36,432 nucleotides of DNA from Methanosphaera stadtmanae (lineage in GTDB: Archaea > Methanobacteriota > Methanobacteria > Methanobacteriales > Methanobacteriaceae). Where the stretch lies: assembly GCA_015062825.1 (NCBI GenBank), contig SUTR01000025.1, forward strand, positions 1-36,432. Reading direction: 5' to 3'. Made by a program: the position numbers and the translations under genes. This document shows, in pieces, positions 17,147 to 25,280 of this stretch. Positions within the stretch are counted from its first letter, which is position 1, and every line of letters starts with the position of its first letter. The notes beneath the pieces are model-generated. The model ran no database searches. It saw only the letters and a program-made list of their open reading frames with translations, and was not told where the DNA came from.

Positions 17147-17851
17147 ATGAGTCATGCAGAAAGAGTAAAAGATAATATAATGAAAATTGGAAATTCCTAT
17201 GGTGCACAAATGCAAATAATAGACGATGAAGAAATACATGAAGTCATATTGCATAGGGGATGTACAAGCAGATTTAGGGAAGAACAACTTATAAAGTCAG
17301 TAACAAAATGTCTGGAAAAGAAAGATATAAACTTTGATTTTTTATCAGATGAAAGTTGTTGTGGAGTCATGTTATTTTTAATGGGCTATGAAGAATTAGG
17401 AAAAAAGATTGTAGATGCAAATGTGAAAAAGTTCAATAAGCATAATGTTAAAAAGATTATAACAATATGCCCTGGATGTTTTGAATCATTTAGAGACTAT
17501 TATTCTAAACATCCTGATTTTAACTGTGAATTAATATTTGCAATGGACTTATTTAATGATGAACAGATAGATGGAACAGGACATATTATCCATGACCCCT
17601 GTCATGGACTAGAACGAGCAGAACAAGTACGTTCTATAATAAAAAATGTACCCAAAGAACGTGCTAATAGTTGTTGTGGATTTGGTGCGGGTATGAATGC
17701 AGGCAGTAAAGAGTTAACAAGAAAAATAGCAGAAAAGACGTTAAGTGGTGATAAAGTAATAACATATTGTCCATCATGCTATCATACCTTAAACAGAGTT
17801 AATTCTGATAAAACAATAGATTTCTTCACATTGATGAATGAACAATTATGA
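17147..17851 (+). CDS. Fe-S binding protein with two CCG motifs (HdrB/LutA-like)
   Basis: A 234-residue cytoplasmic protein with two cysteine-rich CCG domains. Motif 1 is C39-x31-C71C72-x35-C108-x2-C111, and motif 2 is C152-x23-C176C177-x30-C208-x2-C211. In HdrB these motifs bind noncubane [4Fe-4S] clusters that reduce heterodisulfide. LutA/GlpC-type subunits use them in lactate or glycerol-3-phosphate oxidation. This protein has the length of a LutA-type stand-alone domain pair, and no HdrA or HdrC partner lies beside it. It could be a ferredoxin- or thiol-linked reductase subunit, but the substrate cannot be read from sequence. The SD GGGAG supports the ATG. Confidence 0.85.
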   Translation: MSHAERVKDNIMKIGNSYGAQMQIIDDEEIHEVILHRGCTSRFREEQLIKSVTKCLEKKDINFDFLSDESCCGVMLFLMGYEELGKKIVDANVKKFNKHNVKKIITICPGCFESFRDYYSKHPDFNCELIFAMDLFNDEQIDGTGHIIHDPCHGLERAEQVRSIIKNVPKERANSCCGFGAGMNAGSKELTRKIAEKTLSGDKVITYCPSCYHTLNRVNSDKTIDFFTLMNEQL

Positions 17852-17970
17852 TGATTTTTTGCTTAAAAAAATATAGGATAGGATTATTTTAATAATTCAA
17901 TGATATTTGTCGTATATACTAAAACGATTATTATTAAACTTAAATATGATTAGACTTCAAATATAAACAT

Positions 17971-18582
17971 ATGAAGAAATTATATATATTTGACTTTGAT
18001 GGAACGTTAGTAAATACATTGTATGATTCTGTAATAGCATATAATAAGGCATTAAGGAAACATAATCTGCCAGAATATGAATATGATTCATTAGAAGAGA
18101 TAGACTTTAAAGACTTTAAAAACAGCATAACGCATGATGAAGATGTATTACTTACATATTATGATGAATATGAGAAAGGTGAGAAGAAATATACACAAGC
18201 ATATCCTGGTGTAGTAGAAGTCTTGGAACAGATAGTAAATAACGGATGTGAAGTTGCAATATGTTCAAATAGAGCTGAATTTCAACTAGAGGATTATGCA
18301 AGAAAATTGTTTCCAAACATATCATTCAATTCAATAGTAGGATATGTGCCAAATGGTCCTTTCAAGCCAGATCCAGCATTGATAAATCAAATTCTAGATA
18401 ATGTTGAATATGATAAAAATGAAATATTATACATTGGAGATAAAACTACTGATATTCGAACTGCAGAAAATGTAAACATTGATGCAGTTGTAGTAACATG
18501 GGGACAGGGAGATCAAGAAGCATACAATGATGAATATCCAATTAAAGTGATAGATAAAATGGAGCAATTACTGGAGTTATGA
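17971..18582 (+). CDS. HAD-superfamily hydrolase, phosphoglycolate phosphatase-like
   Basis: A 203-residue HAD phosphatase. Motif I is IFDFDGTLVNT with nucleophile D8 and general acid D10. Motif II is the Ser in CSNR. Motif III is the Lys in KPDP. Motif IV is IGDKTTDI. A helical cap lies between motifs I and II (subclass I). Substrate not predictable. There is no SD. TTAAATAT (17939-17946) lies about 28 bases before the ATG, so the mRNA is probably leaderless. The stop codon overlaps the ATG of the next, frameshifted small gene (ATGA). A paralogue lies at 23385-24035. Confidence 0.88.
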   Translation: MKKLYIFDFDGTLVNTLYDSVIAYNKALRKHNLPEYEYDSLEEIDFKDFKNSITHDEDVLLTYYDEYEKGEKKYTQAYPGVVEVLEQIVNNGCEVAICSNRAEFQLEDYARKLFPNISFNSIVGYVPNGPFKPDPALINQILDNVEYDKNEILYIGDKTTDIRTAENVNIDAVVVTWGQGDQEAYNDEYPIKVIDKMEQLLEL

Positions 18583-18792
18583 ATAATTTATACGAATTAA
18601 TAAAAGGTATAACCTGGAAAAGATTTATATAAACAAAATATAGATACATATGCTGAAGTATTTGAACAAATCTTACAATTTAAATTTATAGCAAGTGAAG
18701 TATTAACCGAGAATAATGTTCCTGGTGCTATAAAAGAAAAAGATGAACAAATAGAAGAAGCATTAAATCTTTGTAAGAAATTAATCCAGTAG
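18579..18792 (+). pseudogene. Small helical protein gene with a one-base frameshift
   Basis: An ATG overlaps the HAD stop codon (ATGA) with GGAG just upstream. The frame reads MNNLYELIKGITWK and then stops after four more codons. After the AAAA at 18618-18621 the adjacent frame continues as DLYKQNIDTYAEVFEQILQ and on to a TAG at 18790-18792, a coherent amphipathic, charged sequence ending in ALNLCKKLIQ. Removing one A joins both parts into a 70-residue protein. It may be a real frameshift mutation, a sequencing error in a homopolymer, or slippage. Function unknown. Confidence 0.65.
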
Positions 18793-18822
18793 GATTAAAT
18801 CCTTAAACTTTTTTTATCTTTT
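18791..18822 (+). terminator. Hairpin plus T-run after the HAD/small-gene unit
   Basis: A short inverted repeat AGGATT/AATCCT is followed by two runs of T (TTTTTTT, then TTTTTT). Confidence 0.5.
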
Positions 18823-19028
18823 TTAATAAATTAACACTCACTGAAATATTATATATTAAATAAAGTTGATAATAATATTAAGAGTTAATTTGATATCTTG
18901 TAATATTGTAACTATTAAAATATACTCCTTACTTCGAATGAAGTATTTATAAAGACTATCATTACAATAATTCAAGGTCTGCTTAAATACATAAGAAGAA
19001 TAATATAATAAAACTTATGGTGATACTT

Positions 19029-19703
19029 GTGTTATATAGAAAATTAGACAATTCATGGGATGATTTTTTTGAAAAAGAAACTAAAAAATTATATTATCAA
19101 AAAATAGAAGTTTTTGTAGAAAAGGAATATGAATCAAAAACAATATATCCTCCTAAAGAAGAAATATTTAATGCATTTAGATTAACACCTCTTGATAAGA
19201 TTAAGGTAGTTATTTTAGGACAAGATCCTTATCATGAAAAGGGACAAGCACATGGACTGGCATTTTCCACACCTGAAGGTAACCCAATTCCTCGTTCATT
19301 AATGAACATATTTAAAGAAATACGTGATGAATATCAAATAGCATTACCTAATAATGGATGTCTGGAGTCATGGGCAAAACAAGGAGTATTTCTATTGAAT
19401 ACAGTCTTAACTGTAGAAGAGGCTAATGCAAATTCACATAGTAAATGTGGATGGCAAAGATTTACAGATGATGTGATAATTGAGATAAATAAGCAACAAC
19501 AACCAATAGTATTCTTGTTATGGGGAAAACAGGCTCAAAAGAAAAAAGAATTATTAAATAATCCAAAACATTTGGTATTGGAAACATCACATCCTAGTCC
19601 CTTTTCTGCAAGACGTGGATTTATGGGATGTAATCATTTTAAAGAAGCAAACAATTTCCTTGAGGAAAATTCTATAGATGAAATTGACTGGAAAATTTAT
19701 TAG
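19029..19703 (+). CDS. ung: Uracil-DNA glycosylase, family 1
   Basis: This family-1 UDG of about 224 residues removes uracil from DNA as the first step of base excision repair. The N-terminus has LDNSWDDFF. The water-activating loop is GQDPYH (residues 64-69, catalytic Asp66). The minor-groove Ser-Pro loop is IPRSLMNIFKE. The Leu-intercalation loop is HPSPFSARRGFMGCNHF with His189; family 1 usually has HPSPLS. ATG 19017 is in frame, but GGTGAT (19019-19024) is a good SD for the GTG at 19029, which I prefer. Archaea usually rely on family 4/5 UDGs, so this gene is probably of bacterial origin (inference). It stands alone. Confidence 0.95.
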   Translation: MLYRKLDNSWDDFFEKETKKLYYQKIEVFVEKEYESKTIYPPKEEIFNAFRLTPLDKIKVVILGQDPYHEKGQAHGLAFSTPEGNPIPRSLMNIFKEIRDEYQIALPNNGCLESWAKQGVFLLNTVLTVEEANANSHSKCGWQRFTDDVIIEINKQQQPIVFLLWGKQAQKKKELLNNPKHLVLETSHPSPFSARRGFMGCNHFKEANNFLEENSIDEIDWKIY

Positions 19704-19740
19704 AATAACTTTGAATTTAAGCTAATGACGGGAATTAATT

Positions 19741-19748
19741 AAAAAAAA
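19741..19748 (-). terminator. Poly-T terminator of the Ig-domain membrane protein
   Basis: Eight A on the plus strand, read as TTTTTTTT on the minus strand, begin 15 bases after the minus-strand stop codon. Confidence 0.5.
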
Positions 19749-19763
19749 GAAGAATATTAGCAG

Positions 19764-20462
19764 TTAAAGAAAGTTAGCTGCTATAAAGCATAAAATACTT
19801 AGCACAACTAGTAATGCCATGAGTATTTTAGCATAATGGTACATTACAAAATGATTTCTTACATTCTTATTTATTATGTTCTGGTAATTGGAATTATGTG
19901 TAGAAGCATAAACACCACCAATTACAAGAGATATTATAACTATCCATGTTAATATCCTTGTGAAGTAGAAAAACAACATATTCGTTTTAAATACATTGTA
20001 TTCTCCTATATGTGAGAAGTATGGAACTATCATCTGTAATGTGGTTGTAATTTCTGATTGTGGATAGTAACTGGTTAAAATTGATGTCAGAATAATCAGA
20101 TAAAATACAATTATTACAAATCCCAATATTCCTAGCCAAAGATATGCTAATGATTTGAAGAATAAATATTGTTTCTGGAAGTTAATTTTCACAGTTTGAC
20201 CATAATATTCATCATTTTCATTAAATGTAACTGATAATTTATAATCCTTTCTAGTAATATCAGATTCTATTCGTGTCTGACCATTATCTGATAAGATACC
20301 ACTGCCTTTTTCACCCTTCTTTGAGGTAATGACTACTTCACCATCAGTAACAGGTTCTTTTGTTTTTTTATCAAAAACATGTACTAAAGTAGTATATGTA
20401 TCAGCAGTAGATCTAACAATGTCTGCTTCAATTTCACAGTCTTTTTTGTTTATATTAGTCAT
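19764..20462 (-). CDS. Membrane protein with N-terminal Ig-like domain and three helices
   Basis: Not a family I can name. The 232-residue product begins with a soluble domain (residues 1-95). It resembles one Ig-like repeat of the adhesins, with VHVFDKKTKEPVTDGEVVI, a GKGSGILSDNGQT-type turn and KLSVTFNENDEYYGQT. Three membrane helices follow: about 103-128 (LAYLWLGILGFVIIVFYLII), 163-188 (FFYFTRILTWIVIISLVIGG) and 212-232 (ILMALLVVLSILCFIAANFL). There is no signal peptide, so the Ig-like domain could be cytoplasmic or translocated. The GATGAT just upstream serves as SD for the third in-frame ATG (20462), preferred over the ATG at 20474. Monocistronic. The adhesin-like domain suggests a surface-protein anchoring or secretion role, but that is speculative. 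Confidence 0.75.
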   Translation of the reverse strand: MTNINKKDCEIEADIVRSTADTYTTLVHVFDKKTKEPVTDGEVVITSKKGEKGSGILSDNGQTRIESDITRKDYKLSVTFNENDEYYGQTVKINFQKQYLFFKSLAYLWLGILGFVIIVFYLIILTSILTSYYPQSEITTTLQMIVPYFSHIGEYNVFKTNMLFFYFTRILTWIVIISLVIGGVYASTHNSNYQNIINKNVRNHFVMYHYAKILMALLVVLSILCFIAANFL

Positions 20463-20907
20463 ATAAATCATCATTTTATTATTTATTTTTGTAAATTAGA
20501 ATGGATGGATTCTTAATAATTGAAATACAAAATCACATTCTTTTAATGTTAATATATATAAAGTTAATTATATATATAAATTGTTTTTTTTTAGGTGATA
20601 AATACTTCTTTTAAAATGTTTACATTAGTAAAAATCTTAAATATTGATTATCAGTATTTTATTGATTAATTTATTATGTTTCTTTATTAAATCCTATAAT
20701 TTTGTATATATAATCTTTAAATATCTATTATTAAATTATTCTTAATAATAAGGATATTATTTTATACTATTGTCATTCTATGTTTGTTTGAATATTTTTA
20801 AAAATATGTGTTAAATTAAAATAAGTGTATAGATAAATAATTAAATATAGATTAGATTTTCTACTCTATTTAGACACAATTAATTTAAAAATTTTCGGTG
20901 TTTTATA
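20463..20907. other. 445-base divergent promoter region
   Basis: Very AT-rich, with no gene visible. It holds the promoters of the Ig-domain membrane protein (minus) and the amino acid ABC operon (plus). A perfect palindrome ATATTTTTAAAAATAT lies at 20792-20807, but composition alone could explain it. Confidence 0.4.
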
Positions 20908-21714
20908 ATGAATAAAAAGTTTTTATTAGTAGGAGTGGCAGTATTAGTTCTAGCTTTAGTAGCTGGAGCAAGTGCTGATAATTCTTCCGCTAATGATGAT
21001 ACAAAACTTATTGTAGGTTTTGATGCGGAATTCCCTCCTTATGGATACAAAGAAGATAACGGTGAATATACCGGTTTTGATTTAGAATTAGCAGAAGAAG
21101 TATGTAAAAGAAATGGCTGGACTTTACAAAAACAACCAATTGACTGGGATGCAAAAGACAGTGAATTAACTTCTGGTTCAATTGATTGTATTTGGAATGG
21201 ATTCAGTATAACTCCTGACAGAAAAGACAAATACACTTGGTCTGAACCATATGTAAACAATGATCAAGTAATTGTTGTTAAAAAAGATTCAGGAATCAGC
21301 AAGTTAGATGACTTAAAAGGTAAACAAGTAGAAACTCAGAAAGATTCATCTGCATTAAGTGCACTTCAAGGTGACAACAAAACTATTGCAGATAACTTCA
21401 AAGAATTAGTTCAAATAGCTGACTATAACACAGCATTCAATGATTTAGAATCTGGTGCATGTGACGCTATAGCAATGGACTATAACACTGCTAAGTTTCA
21501 AGTAAGTAAACATGGTGCTGATAAATACACTATTTTAGATGAAATAATTACTACTGAACAATATGGTATTGGTTTCAAATTAGGTAATACAGAATTAAAA
21601 GACAAAGTTCAATCTACCTTAGATGAAATGCAAAAAGACGGTACAGTAGCTAAAATAGCAGAAAAATACTCTGAATATGGAGTTCCAGACTCCTTAATTA
21701 ACTCAACAAAATAA
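20908..21714 (+). CDS. Polar amino acid ABC transporter, substrate-binding protein
   Basis: A 268-residue extracytoplasmic solute-binding protein of family 3 (GlnH/HisJ/ArtJ type). Signal peptide residues 1-23 (FLLVGVAVLVLALVAGASA) have no lipobox cysteine, so the mature protein is either free or held by an uncleaved signal. Domain signatures are LIVGFDAEFPPYGY, YTGFDLELAEEVCKR, DCIWNGFSITPDRK and the ligand Asp region AMDYNTAKF. Exact ligand unclear; the set fits glutamine, cystine or another polar amino acid. It is the first gene of a binding protein-permease-ATPase operon. The SD is weak (GGTG, 8 bases before the ATG). Confidence 0.92.
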   Translation: MNKKFLLVGVAVLVLALVAGASADNSSANDDTKLIVGFDAEFPPYGYKEDNGEYTGFDLELAEEVCKRNGWTLQKQPIDWDAKDSELTSGSIDCIWNGFSITPDRKDKYTWSEPYVNNDQVIVVKKDSGISKLDDLKGKQVETQKDSSALSALQGDNKTIADNFKELVQIADYNTAFNDLESGACDAIAMDYNTAKFQVSKHGADKYTILDEIITTEQYGIGFKLGNTELKDKVQSTLDEMQKDGTVAKIAEKYSEYGVPDSLINSTK

Positions 21715-21736
21715 TTTTTTAATAGGCGAATAATAC

Positions 21737-22387
21737 ATGTTATTAAGTACAATAATATCTGAATTGTCTGAAGGAATGATTACTTCAATTGAGATATTCG
21801 TACTTACCCTATTATTCTCTATTCCTCTAGGATTACTTATTGCTGGAGGAAGAATGAGTAATTTTAAACCTCTTCAATGGTTAATGAAAGTATATATTTC
21901 AATCATGAGAGGAACTCCTTTAATGCTACAGTTAATAGTAGTATTTTTTGGACCTTACTATCTTTTTGGAATGACACTGTCACCTGATTATAGGATGATT
22001 GCAGTTGTCATAGCATTTTCTATTAACTATGCAGCATATTTTGCTGAAATATTTAGGGGTGGAATTGAATCAATTCCTAAGGGACAGTATGAAGCAGCTC
22101 AAGTATTAGGATATAATAAATTTGAAACATTTTTTATAATAGTTTTACCTCAAGTAATTAAGATTGTTTTACCTTCCATTACTAATGAAGTAATTACCTT
22201 AGTTAAAGATACATCATTATCATTCGTATTAGCAATTCCAGAAATGTTTACAGTTGCAAAACAAATTGCAGCTGCAGAAGCATCAATAAGTGCATTACTT
22301 ATTGCAGGAGTATTCTATTATGTATTTAATGTAGTTGTAGCATTCTTAATGGAACGTCTTGAGAATAGATTGGATTATTATGATTAG
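21737..22387 (+). CDS. Polar amino acid ABC transporter, permease
   Basis: A 216-residue inner-membrane permease of the HisM/GlnP family with about five helices. It has an N-terminal ISELSEGMITSIEIFVLTLL, the family motif YISIMRGTPLMLQL, and the EAA loop ESIPKGQYEAAQVLGYN that contacts the ATPase. Only one permease gene is present, so it should form a homodimer. SD AGGCGA supports the ATG. It lies 22 bases after the binding protein gene and ends 9 bases before the chosen ATPase start. Confidence 0.93.
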   Translation: MLLSTIISELSEGMITSIEIFVLTLLFSIPLGLLIAGGRMSNFKPLQWLMKVYISIMRGTPLMLQLIVVFFGPYYLFGMTLSPDYRMIAVVIAFSINYAAYFAEIFRGGIESIPKGQYEAAQVLGYNKFETFFIIVLPQVIKIVLPSITNEVITLVKDTSLSFVLAIPEMFTVAKQIAAAEASISALLIAGVFYYVFNVVVAFLMERLENRLDYYD

Positions 22388-22396
22388 GTGGATATC

Positions 22397-23080
22397 ATGA
22401 GTTTATTAGAAGTTAAAAACCTTAAGAAAAGTTTTGATGAAAATGTAGTTTTAAAGGATATTTCTCTAGAGGTTAATAAAGGAGAAGTATTATGTATAAT
22501 TGGACCTTCTGGTTCAGGTAAATCTACATTACTTCGATGTTTAACTAATTTAGAAACTTATGATAGTGGAAAAATTAAATTTGATGGAACATTTGGTTTA
22601 GTTTTCCAGAATTTTAACTTATTCCCACATCATTCCGTAATTAAAAATGTTACAAATGCACCTATCAGAACTCAGAAAAGAGATAAAGATGAAGTATATA
22701 AAGAAGGACGGGAACTTCTTAAAAAAATGGGTTTAGAAGATAAAGAGGATGCATATCCTTGTGAATTATCTGGTGGACAACAACAGAGAGTTTCTATAGC
22801 AAGAGCATTAGCTATGAATCCTGATATATTATACTTTGATGAACCTACATCTGCATTAGATCCCGAATTGACTGGTGAAATTCTTACAGTTATTAAGGAA
22901 TTAGCAGCAGAACATATGACTATGGTTATTGTTACACACGAGATGTCATTTGCAAAAAATGTTGCTGATACTATTATATTCATGGATGATGGATATGTTG
23001 TAGAAAATGGAACACCTGAAGAAGTATTTTCATCAGAGAATGCTAGAATGAGGGAATTCTTAGGAAAATTCTATGATTAG
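22397..23080 (+). CDS. Polar amino acid ABC transporter, ATP-binding protein
   Basis: A 227-residue ABC ATPase that powers the importer. It has Walker A GPSGSGKST, Q-loop VFQNFNLFPH, signature LSGGQQQR, Walker B ILYFDEPTSALDPE and the H-loop VTHEM. The stretch between Walker A and the Q-loop is short: SGKIKFDG runs almost straight into GLVFQ, lacking about 17 residues present in GlnQ/HisP relatives. All catalytic motifs remain. A GTG at 22388 overlaps the SD AGGTGGAT, so the start is the ATG at 22397. Last gene of the operon, followed by a hairpin terminator. Confidence 0.93.
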   Translation: MSLLEVKNLKKSFDENVVLKDISLEVNKGEVLCIIGPSGSGKSTLLRCLTNLETYDSGKIKFDGTFGLVFQNFNLFPHHSVIKNVTNAPIRTQKRDKDEVYKEGRELLKKMGLEDKEDAYPCELSGGQQQRVSIARALAMNPDILYFDEPTSALDPELTGEILTVIKELAAEHMTMVIVTHEMSFAKNVADTIIFMDDGYVVENGTPEEVFSSENARMREFLGKFYD

Positions 23081-23098
23081 TTAAAACTATTTTTTTTA

Positions 23099-23129
23099 TG
23101 AGGAAAAACCTCAATTATTACTTTTTTTT
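23099..23129 (+). terminator. Hairpin terminator of the amino acid ABC operon
   Basis: A TGAGG/CCTCA stem with an AAAAA loop (23099-23113) is followed by eight T (23122-23129). The 304-base gap up to 23384 holds this and nothing else I can support. Confidence 0.7.
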
Positions 23130-23384
23130 ATTAGATTTTATCATTACTTTTAAATTATTATTGTATTTCATATTCAAAAGCTTTTTTTTATTTAATATTA
23201 ATTTCTATTAATAAACAATAAATTTCAGCTTAATTTTTTACTTTTTAATGATATGATATATTCCATTTTTATTTACATTATTTACATATAAATGTTTACA
23301 GCTACTTTTTAATATCTTATCTTTTTAAGTTATTAATTACATAAATAATTAATAGATTATATATTATGGGGAGATTGGTGACTT

Positions 23385-24035
23385 ATGAAAAAAATATGTA
23401 TTTTTGACTTTGATGGAACATTATTCAATACAATAGAAGACGTAGCAGAATGTCTTAATAAAACATTAAAATTCTATGGTTTGAATACATTTACATTGGA
23501 ACAGTATCAACAGAAGGTTGGTGGAAATCTGTATGAAATTCTTGAAAATCTCATTGGAGAAGAAAACAGTAATCCAGAGACTCTTGAAAAGTTTAAAGAT
23601 ACATATTTGGAAATTGCACAAAAACATGACTATACAAAAACACATCCCTATGAAGGAATGCACCAATTATTGGAAAAATTACAGGACAATGACATTAAAC
23701 TTGCAGTAAATTCCAACAGGATTCCTCAATCAATTAATCATTATCTAAAAGAGTATATGGATAATATAGAATTCATTGACATTCAGGGACATGTACTGAC
23801 AAATCCATCAAAACCAGATCCATATGGTGTCAATCATATATTGAAAACAGCAAACTTGGATGTTGAAGAAGCAATATACATTGGAGATTCAAGTACTGAT
23901 GTTCTTACTGCAAAAAATGCTGGTATTGATGTAGTTCTTGTAAGTTGGGGATATTCTAAACCGGAAGATTTGAAAAATCAATATATCACCGCCGTTGCAG
24001 ATACTCCTGATGAATTATATGAAATAATTAATTAA
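23385..24035 (+). CDS. HAD-superfamily hydrolase, phosphoglycolate phosphatase-like
   Basis: A 216-residue HAD phosphatase with motif I IFDFDGTLFNT (D8, D10), motif II in NSNR, Lys in KPDP and motif IV IGDSSTDV. The cap between motifs I and II is helical and different from the paralogue at 17971-18582. The N-terminus (MKK-x2-IFDFDGTL-x-NT) and C-terminal half (SKPDP..., YIGDSSTD, VVLVSWGY) are shared with that paralogue. Substrate unknown. The SD GGTGA sits 5 bases before the ATG. Confidence 0.88.
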   Translation: MKKICIFDFDGTLFNTIEDVAECLNKTLKFYGLNTFTLEQYQQKVGGNLYEILENLIGEENSNPETLEKFKDTYLEIAQKHDYTKTHPYEGMHQLLEKLQDNDIKLAVNSNRIPQSINHYLKEYMDNIEFIDIQGHVLTNPSKPDPYGVNHILKTANLDVEEAIYIGDSSTDVLTAKNAGIDVVLVSWGYSKPEDLKNQYITAVADTPDELYEIIN

Positions 24036-24071
24036 TCAATTATATACAGTTTAACTTACTAATATAATACT

Positions 24072-24278
24072 ATGAATCAAGTAAATAATTTAGTTAATAA
24101 GATTAAAGATGATAAAATAGCAGAATCTAAAAATGAAAATATTGATAATGATGAAGTTAATGATTCCATTTCACATTTAACAGAAGATAATTTAGATGAA
24201 TACTTAGAAACAGTAGAATTGGATGAGCATTCTAAAGTTTTAATAGACAGGTATTTGGCTAAAAAGAGTAAAAAATAA
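24072..24278 (+). CDS. Small acidic protein of unknown function
   Basis: Sixty-eight residues, highly charged and likely helical, with an acidic centre (DEVNDSISHLTEDNLDEYLE) and a basic end (KKSKK). No family recognised. No SD precedes the ATG. A TATATA element (24041-24046) lies about 28 bases upstream, so a leaderless transcript is plausible. The gap to the next gene (a zinc-ribbon protein) is 12 bases, so they are probably cotranscribed. Confidence 0.65.
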   Translation: MNQVNNLVNKIKDDKIAESKNENIDNDEVNDSISHLTEDNLDEYLETVELDEHSKVLIDRYLAKKSKK

Positions 24279-24290
24279 GAAGTTGATATC

Positions 24291-24497
24291 ATGATAATAA
24301 AATGTGATATATGTGGATATGAATTTGATTATAAAGATGCGTTAATTGAAGACTGTATTTCTTGTGGAGAACCAAGACCTAAATGTCCTGAATGTAAAAT
24401 TGACATAGATTTGCCAGAAGAATTAGAAATTGAATTTAATAAAAAACAAAAAGAAGACTCAATATTTACTAAAATGGAAGAAGAATTAGGATTATAA
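24291..24497 (+). CDS. Small zinc-ribbon protein
   Basis: Sixty-eight residues with three CxxC pairs: C5/C8 (CDIC), C22/C25 (CISC) and C32/C35 (CPEC). These fit a rubredoxin-like or zinc-ribbon fold with one extra pair, probably binding zinc. The C-terminal part is an acidic helix. A GTTGATATC leader gives a modest SD. Its stop codon directly abuts the stop codon of the convergent methyltransferase gene, with no base between them. Function unknown. Confidence 0.75.
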   Translation: MIIKCDICGYEFDYKDALIEDCISCGEPRPKCPECKIDIDLPEELEIEFNKKQKEDSIFTKMEEELGL

Positions 24498-25232
24498 CTA
24501 ATATTTCCTTCCAACTATAATATATTCCATATTTTTTATAAACATATAATTTGAGTTTTCTATCTCATTTTCCATATTTTCTTTTAACAATTCCAAATTA
24601 TAATCATCATCAATTATTTTCTGTTTTTTCAATTGACTACTAATACTATCAAAATACCATAGAAGACTACTTTCAGTCTCTTGTGCTTCCAATGATAATT
24701 GTGAATTTAGATATTCAATTTTTAATTCATTATCCTTAAATATTTTATATAACTGTGAACCCATAGATGTATTTATTGACTCTTTTTTCATACTTTCTAT
24801 GTGGTAATTTAGAAATTCAAGATGACTTGGATAATCCCTTTGATTTTGTGGAATGTTATAATCATATTCTTGAAAAGCAATTTTTCCCTTCTTGTTAAGT
24901 ATTGATTTTAACTTTGCTATAATGGACATATCTTTCTGATACATTAAGATTCTTCTTCCAATAATTATATCAAATTCACCAATATCAGAGGGTAGGTTAT
25001 TTATATCTGCATTTATGAATTCTATATTCTGTTGGTTAATATTTTTCTTTGCAGCTTCAATAACCTTTCTATCATTATCTACTCCTATAATTTCACCATT
25101 ATTGCCTATGTAATTATGAAGCATTATTGAGATTCCACCAGTTCCACAACCAATATCTAAAACTCTCATATTCTTTTTAATATTTAGTTTTTCAAGTAAT
25201 TGTCCTGTTAAGTCATTTGAATTAGTTTTCAT
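24498..25232 (-). CDS. Class I SAM-dependent methyltransferase
   Basis: A 244-residue methyltransferase. Motif I is VLDIGCGTGGISI (residues 24-36). Motif II is the acidic end of EIIGVDNDRK, motif III is EFINADINNLP, and motif IV is EFDIIIGRRILMY. The C-terminal half is Glu/Lys/Asn-rich and idiosyncratic, giving no clue to the substrate. It resembles UbiE/Methyltransf_25-type small-molecule enzymes. The SD GGATGA supports the start. Confidence 0.85.
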   Translation of the reverse strand: MKTNSNDLTGQLLEKLNIKKNMRVLDIGCGTGGISIMLHNYIGNNGEIIGVDNDRKVIEAAKKNINQQNIEFINADINNLPSDIGEFDIIIGRRILMYQKDMSIIAKLKSILNKKGKIAFQEYDYNIPQNQRDYPSHLEFLNYHIESMKKESINTSMGSQLYKIFKDNELKIEYLNSQLSLEAQETESSLLWYFDSISSQLKKQKIIDDDYNLELLKENMENEIENSNYMFIKNMEYIIVGRKY

Positions 25233-25280
25233 GGTCTTTCATCCACATTATTGTTTTAAATCAAATATTTTGTAACATGA

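Noticed and set aside
20792-20807. Palindrome ATATTTTTAAAAATAT as an operator of the amino acid ABC operon
   Set aside because: Pure A/T runs give such palindromes often in this composition, and it is not placed at a clear start site.
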